Assembly (NCBI RefSeq): GCF_007164525.1
Contig: NZ_AP019791.1
Span: 1,847,501-1,911,500 of the forward strand
DNA length: 64,000 nucleotides
Origin: Rubrobacter xylanophilus
GTDB lineage: Bacteria; Actinomycetota; Rubrobacteria; Rubrobacterales; Rubrobacteraceae
Direction of reading: 5' to 3'
Shown: positions 37,131 to 43,974 of the stretch, one piece after another
Layout of the letters: the number at the start of each line of letters is the position of its first letter
How positions within the stretch are numbered: the first letter of the stretch is position 1
Notes under the pieces: generated by a model
What the model was told of the DNA's origin: nothing
Seen by the model: the letters and a program-made list of their open reading frames with translations, nothing else
Database searches by the model: none
Translations under genes and position numbers: made by a program

Positions 37131-37750
37131 AACACCCTCCCTACCCGCTCGCCGCGCAGCGCCCGGCGGGCCGCCGCGACGACCTCCCCGAGTCCCTTGT
37201 CCGGGACGAGCTCCGCGGCGCGCACCCGGGTCCCCACCGCCCGGCCGTCCGCGTACTCGATGGCCCGGGCCTCCCCCTCCCGCAACAGCCGCTTTGCCTC
37301 GTCGAGGCCGAGGACCACCAGCGAGGCCACCTCCTCCCGTTGCAGCCGGAAGCGGTGGGGAGGCGTGTGATCCACCAGGAGGAACACCTCGTGCAGCTCG
37401 CGGTCGCATCCCTGGGGGATCTCCTGCTCTATCCTGCGGGTGCCGAGCGAAATCAGGCGGGAGGGCTCCGGCCGCAGCCCGAGCTCCTCCTCCAGCTCCC
37501 GCAACCCGTCGAGCGGCTCCTCGCCGCTCTTGAGATGTCCGGCGGCGGTCACGTCCAGGTAGCCGGGCCAGCTGTCCTTGCCCATCGCCCGGCGCTGGAG
37601 GAGCAGGTAGGGCTTCCCGGCGACGTCCTCGCCGCAGATCCAGCAGTGAAAGCACCGGTGCCAGAGCCCCCGCCGGTGGGCCTCCTCCTTGGGGACCGCA
37701 AGCCCGGTCCTGCTGCCCCGTGCGTCCAGAACGTCTACCAGCTCGCTCAT
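37127..37750 (-). CDS. Nudix hydrolase, IPP-isomerase-like
   Basis: 207 residues. Nudix box GHLKSGEEPLDGLRELEEEL with the REUxEE core intact, and an N-terminal part (LVDVLDARGSRTGLAVPKEE, HRCFHCWICGE) that matches the isopentenyl-diphosphate-isomerase-like Nudix group such as YfcD. Substrate unknown. A TACCAT element lies 10 bases before the ATG. Ends convergently with the frameshifted gene, sharing CTAG. Confidence 0.85.
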   Translation of the reverse strand: MSELVDVLDARGSRTGLAVPKEEAHRRGLWHRCFHCWICGEDVAGKPYLLLQRRAMGKDSWPGYLDVTAAGHLKSGEEPLDGLRELEEELGLRPEPSRLISLGTRRIEQEIPQGCDRELHEVFLLVDHTPPHRFRLQREEVASLVVLGLDEAKRLLREGEARAIEYADGRAVGTRVRAAELVPDKGLGEVVAAARRALRGERVGRVF

Positions 37751-37831
37751 CTACAAAGAGATGGTAGCACCGCGAGCCCCGGTCTCCTGTAGGATACCCG
37801 GAGGAAGCGGCGAGGGAGGTTTACGGACGGG

Positions 37832-38863
37832 ATGACCACGGTCGTAGTCGCGATGCACCTCGGAGAGGAGAGCCTGCGCAGGATCCGGGAGGTGGACCCC
37901 CGGGTGAGGGTCGCCTACAGGGAGGAGCTCGTCCCGCCGCCCCGGTGGGAGGGGGATCTGGTGGGTGAGCCGGGGTGGAGGCTAAACCCCGAGAAGGAGC
38001 GGGAGCTGCTCGGGCTGCTTGCCGGAGCCGAGGTTCTCCTGGACTTCCCCAGGATCCAGAGGCCCCTGCCGGAGGTCGCGCATGGTCTGCGCTGGGTGCA
38101 GGGGAGCATGGCCGGGGCCGGTCCGGTGGCCGCGCGGGCCGGGCTGCTCGACACCGACGTGGTGATCACCACCGCCAGCGGCGTCTTCTCCGGTCCGCTC
38201 GCCGAGTTCGTGCTCGGGGGGATGCTCCACCACGCCAAGGACTTCGAGCGGCTGCGCAAAAACCGGCTGGCCCGCCGGTGGAGCGAGGAGCCCACCGGAA
38301 CCCTCGAGGGCAAGACCCTGTGCATCGTGGGGATGGGGAGCATCGGGCGGGCCATCGCCGGGCGGGCCCGGCCCTTCGGAATGCGCATCGTCGGGGTCAA
38401 GCGCACCGTGCGCGAGGACGACCCGGCGCGGGAGTACGCCGACGAGCTGCTGCCGGTCGGAAAGCTGCGCGCGGCGCTCGCCAGAGCCGACTACGTCGCC
38501 GTCACCCTCCCCCACACCCCGGAGACCGAGCGCCTGCTCGACGAGGAGGCCATAGCCGCCATCAAGCCCGGGGCTTACTTCGCCAACGTGGGCCGCGGGG
38601 CGGTGGTGGACGAGGCGGCGCTCGTGCGGGCGCTGCGGAGCGGCCACCTCTCCGGAGCGGCGCTCGACGTCTTCGAAACCGAGCCGCTCCCCCAGGACAG
38701 CCCGCTCTGGGAGCTGGAGAACGTCATCATAAGCCCCCACTCCACGGACAACGTCCCCCGGCTCATGGAGGAGAAGCTCGTGGGACTCTTCTGCGAGAAC
38801 CTGCGGCGCTACCTCGCCGGGGAGGAGCTCCTCAACGTCCTGGACAAGCGCCTGCTCTACTGA
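37832..38863 (+). CDS. D-2-hydroxyacid dehydrogenase (NAD(P)-dependent)
   Basis: 343 residues. Nucleotide site GMGSIGRAIA with the charged second strand end, catalytic Arg in VGRGAVVDE, Glu in DVFETEPLP and His in ISPHSTDN. Family reduces 2-oxoacids or oxidises D-2-hydroxyacids; the substrate is not defined. Start ATG 12 bases after ggagg (a long gap); TAGGAT at 37790-37795 may be its -10. Stands alone. Confidence 0.87.
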   Translation: MTTVVVAMHLGEESLRRIREVDPRVRVAYREELVPPPRWEGDLVGEPGWRLNPEKERELLGLLAGAEVLLDFPRIQRPLPEVAHGLRWVQGSMAGAGPVAARAGLLDTDVVITTASGVFSGPLAEFVLGGMLHHAKDFERLRKNRLARRWSEEPTGTLEGKTLCIVGMGSIGRAIAGRARPFGMRIVGVKRTVREDDPAREYADELLPVGKLRAALARADYVAVTLPHTPETERLLDEEAIAAIKPGAYFANVGRGAVVDEAALVRALRSGHLSGAALDVFETEPLPQDSPLWELENVIISPHSTDNVPRLMEEKLVGLFCENLRRYLAGEELLNVLDKRLLY

Positions 38864-38873
38864 GGGGCCGGGT

Positions 38874-38900
38874 TTGTCAAAGCGGGCCGGATGGTATATC
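38874..38900 (+). promoter_or_regulatory. Putative promoter of the CNNM/CorC gene
   Basis: -35 TTGTCA (38874-38879), 15-base spacer, -10 TATATC (38895-38900). The transcript would start about 90 bases before the coding region, leaving a structured leader. Confidence 0.4.
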
Positions 38901-38945
38901 GTCAGCGGTGATACAGCATGACCCGTAGCGAGACATCGAGTACCA

Positions 38946-38970
38946 GCGCGCCCTGCGGTGCAGGGCGCGC
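38946..38970 (+). promoter_or_regulatory. Hairpin in the leader of the CNNM/CorC gene
   Basis: GCGCGCCCTG-CGGTG-CAGGGCGCGC: perfect 10-bp stem, 5-base loop, in the 5' leader of a putative metal-ion exporter. I do not recognise a riboswitch class; no T tract follows. Could be a cis-regulatory RNA element. Confidence 0.4.
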
Positions 38971-39000
38971 CCGCAACATCCCCGACACCGAGGAGCGGCC

Positions 39001-40351
39001 CTGGAAGAGCTGATCCTGCCCATCCTGCGGATACTGGCCGCGCTCGTGCTGGTCGCCCTCAACGGGTTGTTCGTCGCGGCGGAGTTCGCCTTCGTAAAGA
39101 TCCGACCGACCCAGGTAGACCGGCTGGAGGAGGAGCGGCGCCTCGGGGCCTCCCTCGTCAGGGAGGCGACCGCAAAGCTCGACGCATATCTGGCCGTCTG
39201 CCAGCTCGGCATCACCATATCCTCGCTGGGACTCGGCGCGCTGGCCGAGCCGGTGGTGGACCACGTCATAGTGAGGCCCATCCTGACCTCCGTGTTCGAG
39301 CCCTCGGAGGCCGTCATTCACGCCGTCTCCTTTCCGGTGGCCTTCGGCCTGGTCTCCTTCATGCACGTGGTCTTCGGCGAGCTGGCCCCGAAGAGCATCG
39401 CGATCCAGCGGGCCGAGAGAACCTCGCTCGTGGTGGCGCCGTTCATGAAGTTCGCCTACTACGTGCTCCTGCCGCTGACCATCGTCTTCAACGGCACGGC
39501 CAACGCCTTCACCCGCCTGCTCGGCATCCCGCCGGCCCGCGAAGGGGACGAGACGCACACGGAGGACGAGATCCGGACCCTCCTCCGGCAGTCGGCCCGG
39601 CAGGGGATGGTGGAGGAGGACGAGGAGGAGATGGTCGACGCGGTCTTCGAGCTCAACGACAAGGTGGCCCGCGAGATCATGGTCCCCCGGCCCGACGTGG
39701 TCTCGATCCCGGCGAGCATGAACCTGAAGGAGCTCGTCTCGGTGGCCGCCGCGGGTAACTACACCCGCTACCCGGTCTACGAGGACGACGCGCCGGACCG
39801 GGTGATAGGCATGGTCCATGCGAAGGACGTCCTGCGGGCGGTGGAGAAGAGCGGCGGCATAGAGGCCAACATCACCGCCCGCGACCTGCTGCGCGAGGTG
39901 CTCATAGTCCCCGAGAACCGCCCGATAGACGAGATCCTGGAGGACTTCCAGAACAAGGAGCTCCAGATGGGCCGTCGTGATAGACGAGTGGGGCTCCTTC
40001 GAGGGGGTGTTCACCATCGAGGACATCCTGGAGGAGATCGTCGGGGAGATCCGGGACGAGTTCGACGAGGAGGAGCCCGCCATAAGCCGGCTGCCGGACG
40101 GCTCCTACATGATAGACGGCCGGATCCCCATCGGCGTGGTGAACGAGGCGCTGGGAACCGACTTCGAGAGCGAGGACTTCGATACCATCGGCGGGCTGGT
40201 GCTCGGCCAGCTGGGCCGGGCGCCGGAAGTGGGCGACGAGGTCATCCTGGACGGCTACGTGCTGCGGGTGGAGGACGTGGACGGGCCGCGGGTCTCCCAG
40301 CTCCTCGCCAGGCACCTCGCAGAGCCGGGGGAGGAAGAAAGGGAGGAGTAG
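39001..40351 (+). pseudogene. CNNM/CorC-HlyC family CBS-domain transporter, one-base frameshift
   Basis: N-terminal CNNM (DUF21) membrane domain starting ILPILRILAALVLVALNGLF, then paired CBS domains (REIMVPRPDVVSIPAS, YPVYEDDAPDRVIGMVHAKDV), then the CorC/HlyC C-terminal domain (DGRIPIGVVNEALG, LEDVDGPRVSQLLA region). After KELQM at 39968 an extra G in ATGGGCC breaks the frame; removing it gives QMAVVIDEWGSFEGVFTIED, the conserved continuation, and an intact gene to 40351. The translation start is uncertain: a CTG at 39001 follows gaggag, while GTG 39046 would cut the first helix. Homologues efflux Mg2+ or other ions. Either a disrupted gene or a sequencing error. Confidence 0.7.
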
Positions 40352-40355
40352 CCCC

Positions 40356-40619
40356 TCAGCGGCCCGTCGGGGACCGCCCCCCCGCCTTCCGCTCCCCGAG
40401 CAGCCGCAACAGCGCCCACAGGCTCACCAGGGTCCACACCCCTTCGAGCAGCAAGAAGCCCCACTGCCGCTCGACGATGGCCACGAAGGAGAGCAGCCCG
40501 GCCCCGGCGGCGTTGATCAGGGCGTAGGAGACGTCCTGCGGGCCGAGCCAGCGCAGCTGGTTCGCGGCATAGGCCCCGAGGATCATCAGCGCCCCGACCA
40601 CCGAGAGCGCCTGGATCAC
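40356..40619 (-). CDS. Small membrane protein, CBU_0592-like
   Basis: 87 residues, three hydrophobic segments (IQALSVVGALMILGAYAA, DVSYALINAAGAGLLSFVA, WGFLLLEGVWTLVSLWALL). The layout matches a widespread small membrane domain of unknown role. GTG start overlapping the stop of the 23-residue peptide gene (GTGA), so translation depends on that gene. A longer reading from 40667 lacks a ribosome site. Confidence 0.6.
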   Translation of the reverse strand: MIQALSVVGALMILGAYAANQLRWLGPQDVSYALINAAGAGLLSFVAIVERQWGFLLLEGVWTLVSLWALLRLLGERKAGGRSPTGR

Positions 40620-40687
40620 AGGAAGGACAGGTAGATCAGGACCGCCACCGCCGTCAGCACGATGCACAGCACCAGGAGCTCTCTCAA
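40616..40687 (-). CDS. 23-residue membrane peptide
   Basis: A TTG 5 bases after ggagg, overlapping the upstream ABC exporter stop (TTGA), opens a frame of 23 residues, MRELLVLCIV to IYLSFL, with one hydrophobic helix covering nearly all of it. Its stop overlaps the GTG of the next gene. The coupled starts and the clear helix make it likely real. It could act as a small membrane partner of the exporter. Confidence 0.6.
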   Translation of the reverse strand: MRELLVLCIVLTAVAVLIYLSFL

Positions 40688-42522
40688 CGTTGCCTCCTTC
40701 CCGCCGTCTCGGGCGTACCGCTCTCTTCCTGCAGGGCGTGGAGCCGGGCGTAGGAGCCCCCGAGGGCCAGCAGCTCCCCGTGGGTTCCGGACTCGGCGAC
40801 CCGGCCGTCCTCTATGACGAGTATACGGTCCACCTCCCGCACGAGTCGCAGCTCGTGCGAGATCACGAAGGTCGTGCGCCCGGCGCTCAAAGCCCGCCAG
40901 CTCTCCCTCACCACCGCCGCCGACTCGGCGTCGAGCCCGGCCTGCGGCTCGTCCAGGATGAGGATGGGGCTCTCCCTTAGCATCGCCCGGGCGATGGAGA
41001 TCCGCTGGCGCTGCCCCCCGCTGAGGCTCTCGCCCCGCTCGCCGACGAGGGTGTCGTACCCCTGTGGCAGCCTCCGGATGAAGCCGTCGGCCCCGGCGAG
41101 CCGGGCGGCCCGCTCTATCTCCTCCCGGCGGGCCCCGGGGCGCCCGTAGGCTATGTTCTCCGCCACCGTCCCCCGGAAGAGCATGGGCTCCTGGGGGACG
41201 AAGGAGATCTGGGCGCGCAACGAGGCGATGGTGAACCGGCGGATGTCCCGCCCGTCGACGAGCACCCGACCCTCCTGCGGGTCGTACAGCCGGGCGATGA
41301 GGCTCGCAACGGTGCTCTTGCCCGCCCCGCTGGCCCCGACGAGCGCAACCCGGCTGCCGGGTTCCACCTCGAAGCTCATCCCCCGCAACACCTCCCCGGC
41401 CTCCCGGTCGTAGGCGAAGCGGACCCCCTCGAAGGCCACCCGGCCGGAGAAGCGCGGTGCCGGCCTGGCGTCCGGCGCGTCCCGGACCGCGGGCTCGGCG
41501 CGCAGCAGCTCCACGATCCTCTCCCCCGAGACCAGCGACTTGCCGATCTGGTTCGCCTGCCGGCTGAGGGCCCACAGCGGGGAGAGGAAGAGCCCCAGGT
41601 AGGAGACGAAGACGGTGAGGTCCCCGACGGACATCTCACCCGCGAGCACCCGCCGGGCACCGAAGTAGACCACGAGCGCCGTCCCCATTCCCCCCACCAA
41701 CCCGAGCACGGTCCCGAACTTGGCCTCTATGAGCGCCGAGTCCACGCTGGCCCGGAGCGACTCCTCGCTCTCCTCCCGGAAACGCCCCAGCTCCTCCTCC
41801 TCGCGGCCGAAGATCTTGACCGCCCGGATGCCGGTTATGGCCTCCTGGGCGACCGAGGCTATGGCCCCCTCCCGCGCCCGGACCACCCGCATCCGCTCGA
41901 TGAGCGCCGCCCGGTAGCGGACGACGGCGGCGAAAAGAAAGGGCACGGTGAGCAGCGCGAACAGGGTCAGCCTCGCGTCGAGCCAGAGCATGACGGCGAG
42001 CATCCCGGCGAGCACCATGAGCGAGGAGGCCACCTCGACCACCGAGTCCACGAGCAGGGTGCGCACCTCCCTCACGTCGCCGGTGACCCGGGTTATGGTG
42101 TCCCCGGTCCGCCGCCGCCCGTGGTAGTCGAGCCCGAGGGCGTGCACCTTCGCGTAGAGCGCCTCGCGCAGGTCGAAGACGGTCTCCTGCCCGAGCCGCT
42201 GCAGCAGGTAGCGGCGGAAGGCCGAGGCCCCCCGGGTCGCGGTGAAGACGAGCACCACGAGCAGCGCCACCCCGAAGAGCATCACGTCCTCCCGCGCCAG
42301 AAACCCCGGGAGCGCGACCGGGGGTTCCCTGTCCCCGATCACGTAGTCTATGGCGAGCGCCAGCGGCCAGGGCTGGGCGAGGCTGCTCGCCGTCTCCGCC
42401 AGCAGCACCGCGAGCGCGAGCCCCAGCCCCCGCTTGCGGGAGGCGAAGAACGGCGTGAACTCGGAGAGTATCCCGCCCACGCGCTCCAGCCCGTCGCGGA
42501 GCGCGATCCAACGCTTCCTCAC
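40684..42522 (-). CDS. ABC exporter, fused membrane and ATP-binding domains
   Basis: 612 residues, type IV exporter half-transporter. Six-helix membrane domain (about 20-320), then NBD: Walker A GASGAGKST, ABC signature LSGGQRQRISIARAML, Walker B ILILDEP, with QAGLD in place of the common T(N/S)ALD. The GTG at 42522 lies 6 bases after a TATCCT -10, so the mRNA looks leaderless; a GTG 18 bases upstream (42540) is the alternative. Function may be lipid or drug export. Stop overlaps the peptide gene. Confidence 0.9.
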   Translation of the reverse strand: MRKRWIALRDGLERVGGILSEFTPFFASRKRGLGLALAVLLAETASSLAQPWPLALAIDYVIGDREPPVALPGFLAREDVMLFGVALLVVLVFTATRGASAFRRYLLQRLGQETVFDLREALYAKVHALGLDYHGRRRTGDTITRVTGDVREVRTLLVDSVVEVASSLMVLAGMLAVMLWLDARLTLFALLTVPFLFAAVVRYRAALIERMRVVRAREGAIASVAQEAITGIRAVKIFGREEEELGRFREESEESLRASVDSALIEAKFGTVLGLVGGMGTALVVYFGARRVLAGEMSVGDLTVFVSYLGLFLSPLWALSRQANQIGKSLVSGERIVELLRAEPAVRDAPDARPAPRFSGRVAFEGVRFAYDREAGEVLRGMSFEVEPGSRVALVGASGAGKSTVASLIARLYDPQEGRVLVDGRDIRRFTIASLRAQISFVPQEPMLFRGTVAENIAYGRPGARREEIERAARLAGADGFIRRLPQGYDTLVGERGESLSGGQRQRISIARAMLRESPILILDEPQAGLDAESAAVVRESWRALSAGRTTFVISHELRLVREVDRILVIEDGRVAESGTHGELLALGGSYARLHALQEESGTPETAGRRQR

Positions 42523-42528
42523 CCGGTT

Positions 42529-42534
42529 AGGATA
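42529..42534 (-). promoter_or_regulatory. -10 of the ABC exporter (leaderless)
   Basis: TATCCT on the minus strand, 6 bases before GTG 42522. Divergent with the -10 at 42551-42556, only 16 bases apart. Confidence 0.5.
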
Positions 42535-42550
42535 CCGCACGCCGGTGGTT

Positions 42551-42556
42551 TAGAAT
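42551..42556 (+). promoter_or_regulatory. -10 of the receiver-like gene
   Basis: TAGAAT, 9 bases before ATG 42566. The transcript would start about at the ATG. A GTG at 42557 touching this element cannot be the start if the element is used. Confidence 0.5.
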
Positions 42557-42565
42557 GTGCGCGCT

Positions 42566-42949
42566 ATGACCCGCAAGACCCCCATACTGGCGGCCGTCGA
42601 AGACCTGCTGTTCCGCAGCAGGATACAGAAGACCGCCGAGGCCCTGGGCCTGCGGGCGGAGTTCCCCCGCCGCAGGGAGAACCTGCTGGAGACCCTGCGC
42701 TCCTCCCCGCCGGACCTCCTGATCCTCGACCTGGACTCCCCTCGCTTCCGGCCGCTGGAGCTCCTGCGGGAGGCGGGGGACGCCCTCTCGGGTGTGGAGG
42801 TCGTGGGCTTCGTCCCGCACGTCCGCGGGGACCTTGCCACGGCCGCCCGCCGGGCCGGGTGCGACCGCGTCATGGCCCGCGGGGCCTTCGTCGAGGAGCT
42901 CCCCTCCCTGCTCTCCGGACTCGGGACGGACGAGGGCCGTGCCACCTGA
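42566..42949 (+). CDS. Degenerate receiver-domain protein
   Basis: 127 residues with the fold of a CheY-like receiver and no output domain. The N-terminal strand reads ILAAVEDLLFR, lacking the acidic Asp pair; DLLILDLDSPR keeps a possible phospho-Asp; the strand-5 Lys of KP is replaced (DRVMARGAFVEEL). Likely a pseudo-receiver binding a partner or ligand. Overlaps the Nudix gene by 11 bases. Confidence 0.72.
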   Translation: MTRKTPILAAVEDLLFRSRIQKTAEALGLRAEFPRRRENLLETLRSSPPDLLILDLDSPRFRPLELLREAGDALSGVEVVGFVPHVRGDLATAARRAGCDRVMARGAFVEELPSLLSGLGTDEGRAT

Positions 42950-43499
42950 AGAGCCCGCCTCCCGGCGCTGGGAGGTGCTCTCCTCCGAGCGGCTCCTCGA
43001 GACCCCCTACTTCGCCCTGCGGACCGAGCGCCTGCGCCTCCCCGACGGGGAGGTGAAGGACCCCTACTACGTCCTGGAGCGCCCCGACGCGGTGTTCGCC
43101 TTTCCCCTCACCCGTGACGGACAGGTGGTCCTGGTCCGTCAATACCGCCCCCCGCTGCGACGGATGGAGCTCTGCATCCCCGCGGGCCTGGTCGAGCCGG
43201 GCGAGCCCCCCGAGGCGGCCGCCCGCCGGGAGCTCCTGGAGGAGACCGGCTACGGCGGCGGCGAGTGGGAGTACATGCTCCGCCTCGCCTCCTCCCCCGG
43301 CCTCAAGAACAACTGGGCCTACCTCTTCCTCGCCCGCGGGGTGGAGCCCCTGGCCCCGCCCGACCCCGACGAGCACGAGCGGCTGGAGTTGGTGCTGGTA
43401 CCGCCGGAGAAGCTCATGGGTATGGTCTCCTCCGGCGAGATAGTGAGCGCGACCGGCGCCGCCGCCATAATGCTCGCCCTCGGCCGCCTGCGGCAATGA
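42939..43499 (+). CDS. Nudix hydrolase, ADP-ribose pyrophosphatase type
   Basis: 186 residues. GTG start within the end of the receiver gene. Nudix box GLVEPGEPPEAAARRELLEE with REUxEExG intact; upstream VLVRQYRPPLRRMELCIPAG is the ADP-ribose pyrophosphatase signature. Cleaves ADP-ribose or related nucleotide sugars to AMP and a phosphosugar. A terminator follows directly. Confidence 0.9.
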   Translation: MPPEEPASRRWEVLSSERLLETPYFALRTERLRLPDGEVKDPYYVLERPDAVFAFPLTRDGQVVLVRQYRPPLRRMELCIPAGLVEPGEPPEAAARRELLEETGYGGGEWEYMLRLASSPGLKNNWAYLFLARGVEPLAPPDPDEHERLELVLVPPEKLMGMVSSGEIVSATGAAAIMLALGRLRQ

Positions 43500-43500
43500 G

Positions 43501-43531
43501 AAGGGCCCGGGGCTAGAAGCCCCGGGCCCTT
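43501..43531. terminator. Strong 13-bp hairpin terminator
   Basis: AAGGGCCCGGGGC-TAGAA-GCCCCGGGCCCTT: perfect 13-bp stem one base after the Nudix stop. Downstream on plus is TGTGG, on minus TCTCATT. Serves both convergent genes. Confidence 0.8.
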
Positions 43532-43549
43532 TGTGGGATCAAAGGTTCG

Positions 43550-43891
43550 CTAGCAGGTGAAAGATCCGCCGCAGCCGCAGGAGCCCTGGACGTTCGGGTT
43601 GTTCACCACGAAGCCCGCGCCCATCAGGCTCTCCTGCCAGTCGAACTCGCTGCCCATCAGGTAGGGCACGCTCATGGCGTCGACCAGGATCTTCACGCCC
43701 TTGGTCTCGAAGACCTCGTCGTCCTCCCCGATCTCGTCGTCGAAGTAGATGGAGTACTGGAAGCCGGAGCAGCCGCCGGGCCGCACGCCTATGCGCAGCG
43801 CCAGATCCTCCTCACCCTCCTGCTCCATCAGGGCCCGGACCTTCTCCGCGGCCTTGTCGGTGATGGAAACTATGGCCTGCTTCTGTTCCAC
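43550..43891 (-). CDS. Iron-sulfur cluster carrier, HesB/IscA/ErpA family
   Basis: 113 residues. The three conserved cysteines: GGCSGFQYSI (first) and SCGCGGSFTC at the end. A-type carrier passing Fe-S clusters to apo-proteins; the Fe-S rich formate dehydrogenase and fumarase here are possible clients. GTG start with gggaggtac. Promoter overlaps the stop of the TgpA gene. Confidence 0.9.
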   Translation of the reverse strand: MEQKQAIVSITDKAAEKVRALMEQEGEEDLALRIGVRPGGCSGFQYSIYFDDEIGEDDEVFETKGVKILVDAMSVPYLMGSEFDWQESLMGAGFVVNNPNVQGSCGCGGSFTC

Positions 43892-43946
43892 CGGTACCTC
43901 CCGGGAATGCCGTGGACTGGTTGGATCTCTTGCACGTCCCTCATGA

Positions 43947-43974
43947 TTATTACACTACCCTCCGCCGGGTTCAA
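43947..43974 (-). promoter_or_regulatory. Promoter of the IscA/ErpA gene
   Basis: -35 TTGAAC (43969-43974), 16-base spacer, -10 TAATAA (43947-43952) on the minus strand, about 55 bases before the GTG. Confidence 0.55.

Noticed and set aside
36688-37533. 281-residue plus-strand frame starting at GTG 36688
   Set aside because: It is 5 bases after the -10 and reads low-complexity Pro/Arg sequence; the ATG 36695 frame is the coding one.
38901-39000. M-box or yybP-ykoY riboswitch before the CNNM gene
   Set aside because: Neither consensus could be matched by eye; only a generic hairpin is supported.
40616-41575. 319-residue minus-strand frame ending at 40616
   Set aside because: Most of it is a shadow of the ABC exporter; only the last 23 codons after a ribosome site look real.
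41636-42511. Alternative minus-strand frame inside the ABC exporter
   Set aside because: Arg/Gly/Ala-rich translation with no motif, while the main frame has full ABC exporter signatures.
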